Positions 8,801 through 17,960 of a DNA stretch of 49,419 bases are shown here, in pieces. The DNA comes from Pirellula staleyi DSM 6068. GTDB taxonomy: Bacteria > Planctomycetota > Planctomycetia > Pirellulales > Pirellulaceae. Location: positions 1 to 49,419 of the forward strand of contig CAMBSL010000009.1 of the NCBI GenBank assembly GCA_945870455.1. Reading direction: 5' to 3'. Within the stretch, counting starts at the first letter, position 1; every line of letters begins with the position of its first letter. The notes under the pieces were generated by a model. That model was not told the DNA's origin, searched no databases, and was given only the letters and a program-made list of their open reading frames with translations. The translations under genes were made by a program, and so were the position numbers.

Positions 8801-10567
8801 CTACTCTAGCAACAACAGGGTCGCTTGTTCTAGTGGGTCTAAGCCCAGCGCGGCTTGCATGGCAGCTAATGCTGTAAAGAAATCGCGTTCCGCTTCCAGC
8901 AACTTCACTTCGCTATCGTTGACCTTGATCTCTTGGTTCAACAGAAAGAAAAGATCGACTTCGCCTGCTTCGTTCGCCTTTTTGAAGATCGCGAGTGTGA
9001 TGTTGGCTTGTTTCAACAACTCGCGCGAAGTCGTCACGTTTTGTTGAGCGATATCCAGCGCGTTGCGAGCCGTTCGCAATTCAAGTTCGATCTTATTGCG
9101 TTGGAACTCGAACTTCTGAGACACTTGATTCAGTTTAGCTTCGGCACTTTGGGCCTTACCGATGGATTTTCTACGTTGAATCGGAACGCCTCCAATCACG
9201 CCAACTTCAAGTTGGAGTGGCCCCTTTACGTTAGGATCCGACGTTGCTTGACCCATGTTTTGAGCAGTTTGCATCGTAAGGTCCACATTGGGCAGCATCT
9301 GATTGCGGGCCAAAGTCAGGTCCCAACGCAACGACTGCAAGTCTAGGTTGATTAGCGTGAGTTCCGGACGGATTGCCAACGCGTTTTGAAAGTCCTTGTC
9401 GAAATCACCAGGCTGGAGTTGGTTGATTTCAGGGAAATCCTCCGGCAACCATTGCGGTGGCACCAAAAGTGGCGAGCCTGCCTCATCCCTTAAAAACAGT
9501 GCTAGTTTGAACGCGGCATCTCGAAATTTTTGACGTGTATCATTGACTTTAAATTGTCGGTCGTAGATCTGCTGGGCGTTTTGTGATACGTCGAGATTGG
9601 ATGCTGCGCCGACGGCCAGCGACCGCTCGAGTTGCTCGCCGCGTTTGACGGCAATATCAAGCAGCTTGTCTTGCGCCTTAAGCACGTTACCTGCTTCGAC
9701 CCACTGCCAGAAAGATCTTGCCGCATCTTGGCTGGCAATCAACACTTGATATTGTATTTCAGGAGCGACGGCTTGCCTACGAAGATTGGCTTGAAACAAC
9801 TCGACCCGTTGCGGATCGATGGCGCGACCTTGCAATAGTGGCTGTACAAGTGCCACCTTAAACTCACCGCCTTCGTTGGTTTGTCGCTCTTTGTACCATG
9901 GTTCGAAATCGCCTCGCCCAATTTTGTAGCCGGCACTTGCGTAGCCGCCCCACCACAACTGCCTCGCAAATCCAATTCCGTTGCGATAGGTTTCGTAAAA
10001 TCCGACCGGCTGGTTGAGCGAGTAATATTCGAGTTTCGTATCGTATGCCCCAAGGGCAGATATTTGTTGCCCCGCTGCAACCCCAGATTGGAGCCGAGCT
10101 ATTTCGAGAAGCGGAAAAGCCCTGTAGGTAGAAGCGATCACATCGGACAGTTGCAGTTTCTGTCCAAGCACTGCCGAATCGGACTCGGTCGTTGGAGCAG
10201 CCTCGCGAACCGTTGCTGCGTCTGCTTTTTCTTGATTGCCATCTTTCTTGGGTCGCTCTTGAATGGTCCCATCCAACCGCAATCCGCCTCTTGGTTGAGC
10301 GGGGTTGGGCAATTCGGAAGCCTGGCGATCCTTCTCTTCCTTTTGACGTTGCCGCAACCGATTCTCAAGCTCTTCGAGCGAAAGCTGTTTCGAGGGTGGT
10401 TCATCCTGCTGGGAAAATGCCAGTGGACCCCAACCGGGATTCCCAATAAAACATAAGAAGCCCAATTGCCTCAACAATCTTATTTGAACTTGGGCAACTT
10501 TGGATCTTTGGTTTTTTGCTCTCCAGCCTCGGACTTGCTGGCTGGGAATCCGTTTAATTGACGCCAT
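8801..10567 (-). CDS. TolC-family outer membrane efflux protein
   Basis: 588 aa from ATG 10567. The N-terminus is basic, then hydrophobic (LLRQLGFLCFIG), then a Gln/Glu-rich charged linker (about 60-130). The remainder has the long-helix pattern of TolC proteins in two repeats, with the typical closing part where helices such as RNALDIAQQNVTTSRELL precede ANEAGEVDLFFLLNQE. It would form the outer-membrane channel for the HlyD/ABC pair upstream. The ATG gives an 88-bp overlap with the HlyD gene. A TTG at 10477, right after the HlyD stop, would instead give a short signal peptide, so the start is unsettled. Confidence 0.85.
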   Translation of the reverse strand: MASIKRIPSQQVRGWRAKNQRSKVAQVQIRLLRQLGFLCFIGNPGWGPLAFSQQDEPPSKQLSLEELENRLRQRQKEEKDRQASELPNPAQPRGGLRLDGTIQERPKKDGNQEKADAATVREAAPTTESDSAVLGQKLQLSDVIASTYRAFPLLEIARLQSGVAAGQQISALGAYDTKLEYYSLNQPVGFYETYRNGIGFARQLWWGGYASAGYKIGRGDFEPWYKERQTNEGGEFKVALVQPLLQGRAIDPQRVELFQANLRRQAVAPEIQYQVLIASQDAARSFWQWVEAGNVLKAQDKLLDIAVKRGEQLERSLAVGAASNLDVSQNAQQIYDRQFKVNDTRQKFRDAAFKLALFLRDEAGSPLLVPPQWLPEDFPEINQLQPGDFDKDFQNALAIRPELTLINLDLQSLRWDLTLARNQMLPNVDLTMQTAQNMGQATSDPNVKGPLQLEVGVIGGVPIQRRKSIGKAQSAEAKLNQVSQKFEFQRNKIELELRTARNALDIAQQNVTTSRELLKQANITLAIFKKANEAGEVDLFFLLNQEIKVNDSEVKLLEAERDFFTALAAMQAALGLDPLEQATLLLLE

Positions 10568-11901
10568 ATTTCAAAGCCCAAAGGTACCGTTCGCAAAATG
10601 ACCCAAGCATTGGCTTTCACGCCTTGTCTGAGATATCGACTGTCCGGCCACTTTTCTTGCTTTGGATCGTCCGGATCCGGGCCAACAATGATTTTAAAAA
10701 GCCCTTTGCTATCATCAGCAGGATTGATAGCAATCACTTTTCCGCCAAACGTTCCGACCGCCACGCTCGGCCATCCCACAAACTGAATGGCGGGCCATCC
10801 ATCGAATTGCAATCGAACTTGATCCCCAACGCTGATCAGCGGTAGATCGAGACCTCTCACATTGAGTTCGACGGCAAGGTCGGAGGTATCCGGAATGACT
10901 TCAAAAAGTTTGTCCCCTTCTTTGACTGCATTGGTCCCAACTTGACCGAGAATAGCTTGGATCCGCCCACTGCTTGGGCTGACAATCTCCAGTCGCGCGA
11001 GTTCTCCTAGCTTGACTCGTAACTCGCTCAAATCTTTCTCGTTTTTGGCAACGTCGCCTTCGGCTTTGGCAACTTTTTGATCGAGTTCGATAATCTTGGT
11101 TTCGACTTCCTTGCGTTTGCTGTCCCGATTGCTTTCTTCACTCAATTTGTCTTGAAAGGCTTCTTCCTCTGCTCCATGTGCCTTGATTAGCTTTTGCTCT
11201 TCGGTGCCTTCTTTGTTAACCGCTCTTTGATAGTCGATCATGGCAATCGCGTCCCCCTTGAGCTTTTCTGCAACGACTAGTTCGCGCATGGCTTGATCGT
11301 GGTTTCGCCTCTGACCTTCGACGTCCGATACGGCTTGCTTCCACTTCGCGTCTAAGGATTTTATTTTTGCATCGACGGACTCGAGCATCTCTCTTAATTG
11401 GTCTTTTTCGGTGATGACTTGAGCGCGACTGTTTTCAAGCGTTCGCTTAGAGAAATCGAGATATTTTTCCAACGCTTGTTCTTGGATACGCGTTTGGTTT
11501 AGCTGGTCTTTGGAGAGTGCATCAAGCTTCATAATGACTTCGCCCTCTTGGACGAGCGAGCCCTCGCGAATATCGGGCTTGATGTAGCTGATGATCCCTT
11601 TCGCACCGCTTTGCACGACTTGGCGTCTAAGTTGCGGTAAACGGGCAACCACTTCACCATCGCATCGCGAAGTCTGTTGCCAAGGAAGAAAAATAGTCGC
11701 GAAAATGAAGCCGACTAAGCAAACAAAAATCACGCGAGATAACAATCTAGCAAACCAACTTGAACGCACCAAGTGCATGGCGGGGAATCGTTCGCCAAGG
11801 CTTTGCGTGGGACGCAAGCGAATCATGCGGCGTGGGGTGGTGGGTACAACGGGCACGAGGGCCTTTGATAGTTCCGGGGAAGTCTGCGTATAAGGTTGCA
11901 T
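10480..11901 (-). CDS. HlyD-family periplasmic adaptor (membrane fusion protein)
   Basis: 473 aa. One membrane segment at about 52-74 follows a cytoplasmic Pro/Arg-rich N-terminus. The first half of the biotinyl-lipoyl-like domain (GIISYIKPDIREGSLVQEGEVIMKLD region) is followed by a long coiled coil (about 125-290), then the second lipoyl half and beta-barrel (GRIQAILGQVGTNAVKEGD, LPLISVGDQVRLQFDG). This is the architecture of type I secretion adaptors linking an inner-membrane ABC protein to TolC. It sits between exactly those two genes on the same strand. Confidence 0.9.
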   Translation of the reverse strand: MQPYTQTSPELSKALVPVVPTTPRRMIRLRPTQSLGERFPAMHLVRSSWFARLLSRVIFVCLVGFIFATIFLPWQQTSRCDGEVVARLPQLRRQVVQSGAKGIISYIKPDIREGSLVQEGEVIMKLDALSKDQLNQTRIQEQALEKYLDFSKRTLENSRAQVITEKDQLREMLESVDAKIKSLDAKWKQAVSDVEGQRRNHDQAMRELVVAEKLKGDAIAMIDYQRAVNKEGTEEQKLIKAHGAEEEAFQDKLSEESNRDSKRKEVETKIIELDQKVAKAEGDVAKNEKDLSELRVKLGELARLEIVSPSSGRIQAILGQVGTNAVKEGDKLFEVIPDTSDLAVELNVRGLDLPLISVGDQVRLQFDGWPAIQFVGWPSVAVGTFGGKVIAINPADDSKGLFKIIVGPDPDDPKQEKWPDSRYLRQGVKANAWVILRTVPLGFEIWRQLNGFPASKSEAGEQKTKDPKLPKFK

Positions 11902-11931
11902 AGTATTGTGTAACGTGATCGTTCGAGGAAT

Positions 11932-14133
11932 CTATCCGGTCTGGTTCAACAAGTCTTTGTGACCATCACATAGTCGAATGATTTCCTGGTCATGGGAGGA
12001 CAAGATGATGGTCCATGGCTGCTTGCGGTCGCTGAGTCGTTCCCAGATTCGCATTCGCATTTTTGGAGGCAATCGATCGAGGATACCATCGATTAGCAGT
12101 AGTCGTGGGCGGGTCGCAATGGAACGTGCAATCATGAGTCTTAGGGCCTGGCTACTGCTCAAAGGATATCCGCCGCTTTGCAACATCGTTTCAAGCCCAT
12201 TCGGGAGCCCCAACGATTCGTCCCACATATCGACGACTTTCAAGGCGTCGCGAACTTCGGAGGCCGATACCGAAACACGATTGAGCGAAATATTCTCCAG
12301 AAACGTTCCATGAAAGATCTCGACATCCGAAGCGAACGAAACCATCGAACCGTCCGCAAAGCGATTCACTTCTCGCGAGTCGATGCCGCCAATCTCGATG
12401 AAACCACTTGAGGGAGGTCGAAGACCGCATAGAGTTTGCATCAGCACTGACTTGCCACACTCGCCTTCGCCTGCGATGGCAAAGCGTTGTCCTGCTTCGA
12501 TCGTGAGGTCACCCAATTTGATTTCGTGCGACCCTTTGCCTGCGATGCTTAGGGACTTCAAGTGGACTGCGACCGGCCCAATTCCCGCATCGAAGGAACG
12601 AGAGGGGGGTAGCGTTGGCAAATCGATGAGATGCCCTACTTTGTCAACTGCAGACATCAGATCATAGAACGATTCGAGCGACTTACCGATTTTGGAAAAC
12701 GCACCTACGACTACGACCACGACGGACACGCTCGCCACCAATTGCCCCATTGTCAAACTATAGGAGAGCACGAGCCAAACACCGAGCGATAACAACGACG
12801 AAATCGATATCGCATACAGCATGAGCGCAAAGAGTGTCTGTCGCATCAAGACAATAAAATGATTTCGACGGGCCGTTAAGTACTCGACCGTCAGGCGATT
12901 GGCTCGATCGATAACCAGTTCGCCCCCTCCGTGCACTTGGAATGCAATTGGATTGCCGATGACATCTTGGAGCCAGTGAGCCAATCGATACTTCACGAGC
13001 GATTCTTCGATGGCAGTTCGAACTGCGTTTCGACCGAGCAAGTAGAGCATGACGGTCATTGCCATGACCAGCACGATATCGAACGCCAACAAAAAGGGGC
13101 TATACAATGCAAGCAATAGTAATCCAGTCAACGTCTGAATTACGAGCGAAAGACCATCGACGAGCAGCGAAGCAGTCGCTTTTTGCAAAGTCATCACATC
13201 AAAGAAACGGTTTGCCATTTCTGGACCATGAATCCCGTCCATGGCAGTGCGTTCAAGGCGAGGCAGTCGCTCGGCAAGATCCCCGACGACGCGCACGAAA
13301 ATCCGCCGCTGTAGAATTTCAACAATGAAAAACTGCAAGCCTTTGATCGAGGCTGACAAAGTCAAGATTCCAAACAGCAGAACGGCAAGCCATACGAGTG
13401 GTTGGGTCAGACTTGCAAAACCAATCGTCGTCACCATCTGCTCGACCGCCAAGGGCGTGGCAAGATCAAGCACACCGACAATAAACCCGAATATGACGAG
13501 GGACCAAATGTCGCGAGTGTCGAGTTTCAGAAACCGCAGCATGCGTCGTTGAGGCGATATTCGCGCATGGTGATGGTCGTCATCATGGTTCCCAGGATGG
13601 CCATGAGCATCGCCAACGCGAGGGATTTTAACTTGTTCGGGTTGATGATGCGATGTAATTTTTTGGCAAACCAATGTTGGTTCTGCCACGAAAAAAATGG
13701 GAACTTCGGCGGCATTGACGATTTGAGCCAATCGGTACTTCGAAATCGATTCCGAGGCCTTGCCTTGGACATCGATCTTGGCAGATTCTGTGTGGCGAGC
13801 AGCAACGTGCGAGAATACCCAAGCGGTCGGATTGGCTGGCGATCGAACGATCATCGCGACGGAAAAATCATCGAGTAGCAATTCCCAAGCGTCGTTCGCG
13901 TTGATCTCAACGGGTGCCAGCCTGATACCGACGCTCTGGGCTGCACGCATGACGGCAACAGTCAGTCGATCGTGCGATTCCGAACCGACGTCGATCAACG
14001 CGTCATTGAGAGCTTGCTGGATCTTGGAGCTTTCGATTGGAACATCTAAACGGACAGACAATTCCTCAAGAGTCCCTCGTAGGACTTCCCTGAGCAAGTC
14101 GTCTGTTCGCGAATCTGGCATCTCTCGTAGCAT
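11932..14133 (-). CDS. ABC exporter (permease-ATPase fusion) with degenerate catalytic motifs and His-rich linker
   Basis: 733 aa from ATG 14133 (ATG 14121 is equally possible). An in-frame ATG at 14361 would overlap the methyltransferase gene by 59 bp and adds sequence that does not look coded. An N-terminal domain (about 1-165) resembles the peptidase-like domain of type I exporters but lacks visible catalytic residues. A His/Asp-rich linker follows (about 175-190, HPGNHDDDHHH). The six-helix membrane domain is at about 205-485. In the ATPase, Walker A GEGECGKS (555-562) and the H-loop His (714) are intact. The signature is LSSSQ, Walker B is LLLIDG with Gly in place of the catalytic Glu, and the Q-loop Gln is absent. 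Partner of the HlyD and TolC genes downstream. Confidence 0.85.
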   Translation of the reverse strand: MLREMPDSRTDDLLREVLRGTLEELSVRLDVPIESSKIQQALNDALIDVGSESHDRLTVAVMRAAQSVGIRLAPVEINANDAWELLLDDFSVAMIVRSPANPTAWVFSHVAARHTESAKIDVQGKASESISKYRLAQIVNAAEVPIFFVAEPTLVCQKITSHHQPEQVKIPRVGDAHGHPGNHDDDHHHARISPQRRMLRFLKLDTRDIWSLVIFGFIVGVLDLATPLAVEQMVTTIGFASLTQPLVWLAVLLFGILTLSASIKGLQFFIVEILQRRIFVRVVGDLAERLPRLERTAMDGIHGPEMANRFFDVMTLQKATASLLVDGLSLVIQTLTGLLLLALYSPFLLAFDIVLVMAMTVMLYLLGRNAVRTAIEESLVKYRLAHWLQDVIGNPIAFQVHGGGELVIDRANRLTVEYLTARRNHFIVLMRQTLFALMLYAISISSLLSLGVWLVLSYSLTMGQLVASVSVVVVVVGAFSKIGKSLESFYDLMSAVDKVGHLIDLPTLPPSRSFDAGIGPVAVHLKSLSIAGKGSHEIKLGDLTIEAGQRFAIAGEGECGKSVLMQTLCGLRPPSSGFIEIGGIDSREVNRFADGSMVSFASDVEIFHGTFLENISLNRVSVSASEVRDALKVVDMWDESLGLPNGLETMLQSGGYPLSSSQALRLMIARSIATRPRLLLIDGILDRLPPKMRMRIWERLSDRKQPWTIILSSHDQEIIRLCDGHKDLLNQTG

Positions 14134-14302
14134 TATTCTGATGAATTCGTGTCGTTTTTGGAACTTGACGCCGTTGTGAGTTGTGTCGGTCCAGGCATTC
14201 CGCACCGCATTATTGGGCGCAAAATCGGTGCCTGTCGTGTATTTTTCGGTCAAGAATTGCCGATTTTTCCGGAAACGGCGTTTGATGACGAAAAAAAGAC
14301 CA

Positions 14303-15121
14303 TCAATCGCTTCTCGGGGCGGTTTTTCTCTGCCTTTGAGCTTCAAACAACAGCAACGCACCCGTAACGGCTACATTGAGCGATTCAACACCCTTAGCCA
14401 TCGGGATGGCGATCACGTCCGTCGCTTCGGCCCTGAGTTCGGAACTGAGCCCTGCTCCTTCGTTTCCCAACAAAAAAATGGTCGGCACAGTCAGGTCACA
14501 CTCCCAAAACGACTTTCCATTTGCGGAAGCTGCGAGGATTTGGACGTTTTTTTTTCGTTGCGATCGGAGGAGCGATATGAGGTCGACAACCACGGGAGGA
14601 CCACGAAACCACTGCCCGGCCGTCGATCGAAGCACTTTGGGGTTAAAGGAATCGACACTGTCGGAACTCAAGATGATTGGCCCAATTCCCGCAGCAGCGG
14701 CGATTCGAATCAAAGCTCCTAAGTTACCTGGGTCTTGAAGGGATTCAACGGCGATGGCGAGCGAGAGTTCACGAGGAGCAAATGCAATCGATTTGTCTTG
14801 AAGGGCCACGGCGATGACCGAGCAGGCCGAATCGGTGGTTGAGAGTCGCCGCAGGATTGCTTCTGAAGCAGGCTGCAAAAGCACATTTCTTCGAGTCGCA
14901 TCCTTGTCAATCGCTGCCAACATTTCCTGATTATTCAAGGCCCAGTTTGAATCAAAGCAAATCGCTTCGAGCGGCCAGCCGGTGGCAATCGCTTCCTCAA
15001 CCAAATGCGAGCCTTCAATCAGGAATTTTTGTTGCTCCTGGCGATTGGACGAGTGATGCAATCGCTTGATCGTTTTGACCCAGGCATTTTGAACGCTGGT
15101 GATCGTTGGTTCCAGACGCAT
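14303..15121 (-). CDS. SpoU/TrmH-family RNA 2'-O-methyltransferase
   Basis: 272 aa. The N-terminal substrate-binding part (FLIEGSHLVEEAI) precedes the SPOUT knot. SpoU motif 1 is LQDPGNLGALIRIA, motif 2 LLGNEGAGLSSEL, and motif 3 IPMAKGVESLNVAVTGALLLFE. These form the trefoil-knot SAM site. The family 2'-O-methylates ribose in rRNA or tRNA; the target (for example 23S rRNA) cannot be assigned. Its ATG shares one base with the stop codon of the coiled-coil gene upstream (TAATG), so the two are translationally coupled. Confidence 0.92.
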   Translation of the reverse strand: MRLEPTITSVQNAWVKTIKRLHHSSNRQEQQKFLIEGSHLVEEAIATGWPLEAICFDSNWALNNQEMLAAIDKDATRRNVLLQPASEAILRRLSTTDSACSVIAVALQDKSIAFAPRELSLAIAVESLQDPGNLGALIRIAAAAGIGPIILSSDSVDSFNPKVLRSTAGQWFRGPPVVVDLISLLRSQRKKNVQILAASANGKSFWECDLTVPTIFLLGNEGAGLSSELRAEATDVIAIPMAKGVESLNVAVTGALLLFEAQRQRKTAPRSD

Positions 15122-15447
15122 TATTCTTTGTCACGGCCTGCATCGCGGAGCATCTGGTATTTTTCATCGATCTCTTTCAGTTTCGACTCGATCGTTTGTA
15201 GGTCGGACTGATACTTTGAGCGCCGCGATTCGTTTTCTTCTTGCATTTTTACCAGCTTGAGCTTGAGTTCATCCAGATCATCGGTGCCCCAAGTTGCCAA
15301 CGATTGGCTGCGAAGCTTTTGCAATTGATCGGAAGCATCACGGTGACGCGTCTCCGCTTGAATTTTTCGCCGATTCAATTCGTCGTACTTGGTCTGCAAC
15401 TGCTCGATCGAAAGCGGTTTCGTTGGGTCGGGTTTTTGTGTTGCCAT
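15121..15447 (-). CDS. Short coiled-coil protein
   Basis: 108 aa from ATG 15447 (an ATG at 15465 would add six residues). After a Pro-rich start (KPDPTKPLSIEQL) nearly the whole chain is predicted coiled coil, rich in Lys, Glu, Gln and Leu (KLKLVKMQEENESRR, LQTIESKLKEIDEKY). No signal peptide, no recognised family. The stop overlaps the start of the SpoU methyltransferase gene, so the products are made together. Confidence 0.7.
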   Translation of the reverse strand: MATQKPDPTKPLSIEQLQTKYDELNRRKIQAETRHRDASDQLQKLRSQSLATWGTDDLDELKLKLVKMQEENESRRSKYQSDLQTIESKLKEIDEKYQMLRDAGRDKE

Positions 15448-15557
15448 AATCTCGAATTGTACCAAAGTTCAAGAAAGTGTGATTCCTCATGTATTCGGCG
15501 GTGCTTGCTATACTATCATTCTCACAATCCCGTTCCATCGACCACGAACTGAAATAC

Positions 15558-17384
15558 ATGAAACGTACTTCTTCGTCTTGCAACCGACCTTTCCTCGCCT
15601 TTTCTGGGGTGCTTGTTTTTGTGACGCTTGGCATGGCACCGCTACCGCTTGTGGCTCAAGATCCTGTCAGCAAAAACTCGCAGGCAGTCTTAGCTGAAAA
15701 ATTCTTCGACGACTACTACCAACAGTACTTGATATTGTTTCCGCTCGAAGCGACTGCGATCGGCGACAATCGATACAACAACTTGATGCCGCCTCGCATT
15801 TCACCGGACTTCATCGCCCGAGAAAAGGCACTTTACCAACGCACGCTGAAGAATATTGCATTAGTCGACGCAACGCAACTTGAGTCGTCGGATCAGTTGT
15901 CGATCGAGATTCTCAAGTACGAATTGCAAATGCGGCTCGACGGCCTGAAGCTGAGGGCTGAGCGAATCCCAGCCAGCCAATTTGATGGGCTGCATTTGAG
16001 CTTCGCACAAATGGGTAGCGGCACAGGGAGCCACCCGTTTAAGAGCGTTAAGGACTACGACGATTGGTTGCAACGCATGGAAGCTTTTGCACTTTGGTCG
16101 CGCGTAGCTCAAGAGCAATTCAAGCGAGGTGCAGCCGATGGATACGTGTTACCGAAATTGCTCGTGGAAAAAATGATCCCACAATTGTCGGATGACGGCA
16201 TTGTTGGTAGCAATTTGGATAAATCGATTTTCTATCAGCCTATCCTCAATATGCCCAAGTCGTTTTCGGATGCCGATCGGCTGCGATTGACGGACGCATT
16301 CCGTTCCGCCATCAACCAAAGTGTGATACCCGCATATCGCTCTTTCGGGACTTTTCTGCGCGATGAGTACTTGTCGAAATGTCGCGACACGACTGGAATC
16401 TCTGAGTTACCCGATGGGCGCCAGGAATACTTGTACTGGACTCGCTATTGGACGACTACCTCGTTGCAGCCGGACGAGATTTTCGAAATAGGGGAAAAAG
16501 AGGTCGCACGAATTCGGACTGAAATGGAACGCGTTAAACAACAGATGGGTTATCAAGGGGACTTGGCAAGCTTCTTTGCCTTTCTTCGAGACGATCCTCA
16601 ATTCCTCATTTTTAAAACGCCGAACGAGGTTATCGACGCCTTTGCATCGATACGAGGCAAGATTGAGCCAAAGCTCGGTTCGATGTTCAAGAATCGACCG
16701 AAAACCGCCTTTGAAATACGACGAACCGAAGCGTTCCGTGAGAACACCGCAAGCGCAGAGTATATGCCGGGTACGGCCGACGGTTCGAGGGCCGGGATTT
16801 TTTACACGCCCATCCCGGATGCAGCCAAGTTCAACGTAACAAGCGGGATGGAATCGTTGTTCCTGCATGAGGCAATTCCTGGGCATCACTACCAAATTTC
16901 ATTGCAGCAAGAAAATGAAAGGCTACCCAAGTTCGCCAGAATTCTGTGGTACGGCGCCTATGGCGAAGGTTGGGCTCTGTACTGCGAATCCCTCGGAAAG
17001 GAACTCGGTCTGTACACCGACCCACGCCAGTACATGGGGGCTCTCAACGACGAAATGCATCGAGCGATTCGATTGGTCGTTGATCCAGGAATGCATTGGC
17101 GCGGTTGGACTCGCGAACGTGCTATCAAGTACATGATGGACAATGAGTCGATGACCGTGGGAGCCGCTACTGCCGAAATCGAACGCTATATGGCCGTCCC
17201 GGCACAAGCGCTGAGCTACAAGATCGGCTCGCTCAAAATCCGCGAACTAAGAACGCGTTTTGAACAACAGCTTGGCGAGCGTTTTTCTTTAGCCGAGTTC
17301 CATGACGAGATTCTCAAGCAAGGTGGAATGCCACTCAGCATTCTCGAGCGACGACTTAACGCATGGGCAGCTAGCGTGCGCTGA
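15558..17384 (+). CDS. DUF885 family secreted metallopeptidase-like protein
   Basis: 608 aa from ATG 15558, which puts a signal peptide directly at the N-terminus (MKRTSSSCNRPFLAFSGVLV, cleavage near LVAQ). The C-terminal half has HEAIPGHHY (His437 onwards) and, 33 residues later, EGWALYCE (Glu470). This is the DUF885 pattern, a zinc-peptidase-like arrangement related to M32/M3-type gluzincins with HExxGHH. It probably hydrolyses peptides outside the cytoplasm; substrate unknown. An earlier in-frame ATG at 15489 has no signal peptide at its start and is less likely. Confidence 0.88.
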   Translation: MKRTSSSCNRPFLAFSGVLVFVTLGMAPLPLVAQDPVSKNSQAVLAEKFFDDYYQQYLILFPLEATAIGDNRYNNLMPPRISPDFIAREKALYQRTLKNIALVDATQLESSDQLSIEILKYELQMRLDGLKLRAERIPASQFDGLHLSFAQMGSGTGSHPFKSVKDYDDWLQRMEAFALWSRVAQEQFKRGAADGYVLPKLLVEKMIPQLSDDGIVGSNLDKSIFYQPILNMPKSFSDADRLRLTDAFRSAINQSVIPAYRSFGTFLRDEYLSKCRDTTGISELPDGRQEYLYWTRYWTTTSLQPDEIFEIGEKEVARIRTEMERVKQQMGYQGDLASFFAFLRDDPQFLIFKTPNEVIDAFASIRGKIEPKLGSMFKNRPKTAFEIRRTEAFRENTASAEYMPGTADGSRAGIFYTPIPDAAKFNVTSGMESLFLHEAIPGHHYQISLQQENERLPKFARILWYGAYGEGWALYCESLGKELGLYTDPRQYMGALNDEMHRAIRLVVDPGMHWRGWTRERAIKYMMDNESMTVGAATAEIERYMAVPAQALSYKIGSLKIRELRTRFEQQLGERFSLAEFHDEILKQGGMPLSILERRLNAWAASVR

Positions 17385-17960
17385 TCCTTCGTATATTTAT
17401 TGCTGTTTATTCCCAAGAACTACCTTCCACACAACGCAGAGGTTCTAGCAATGGAACGATTGAAGGCATCCGATTTTGATCAACGTGCACTTGATCTGTA
17501 ATTTGATGTAAGGTTTCGTCGCCTTTCGCTCCGCGAAAGATGCGTGCTCCGCGGGATAGGCTATGGGAACCCGACGGGTAACCGAGGAGCCGACTGTCCA
17601 GGGGATTTCACCAGGCGGCTCGCGCCGCTCCGCTAACAGAACACGGGTTCTATGCCGATTTCGAGTGCCCGTGGGCGCGAGCCAATCGGCGGTTGCCCAC
17701 CCGCACCACCACATCCCCAACGATGCCCCGCGGCATTGGCATTTTTCGTGGTATACTCACACAACATGTCGGCAGACCTAGCTAGATCCGTTCACGGTTC
17801 TAGAGGCCGTCTCGCGTTTGGACCCAACAAATTGTTGGGGAGAATGGGAGAGCGAGGCTCCTGCCGAGCGTAAAACTTCCCCAAAACACCTTGCTTCTCG
17901 TTGACTAGCGATCCAACCATAGCCTCACAATCCTCCATCAGCCAAAGCGGTCGTGGCCGC
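17385..17960. other. Intergenic region with short palindromes
   Basis: About 575 bp. A hairpin CTTTCGctccGCGAAAG lies near 17523-17539. Near 17570-17595 is a GGTAACCGAGGAGCCGACTG fragment that recurs in similar form around 23555 and 35780 (dispersed intergenic repeat). An extended -10-like TGGTATACT occurs at 17749-17757, possibly for fabH. No ORF here looks coded on either strand. Confidence 0.5.

Noticed and set aside
14134..14361. N-terminal extension of the ABC exporter to ATG 14361
   Set aside because: Would overlap the methyltransferase gene by 59 bp; its residues are unlike the family and an ATG at 14133 or 14121 fits better.
17736..17757. Sigma70 promoter TTGGCA / TATACT before fabH
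   Set aside because: The spacing is only 10 bp, so it is not a normal -35/-10 pair; only the extended -10 remains possible.
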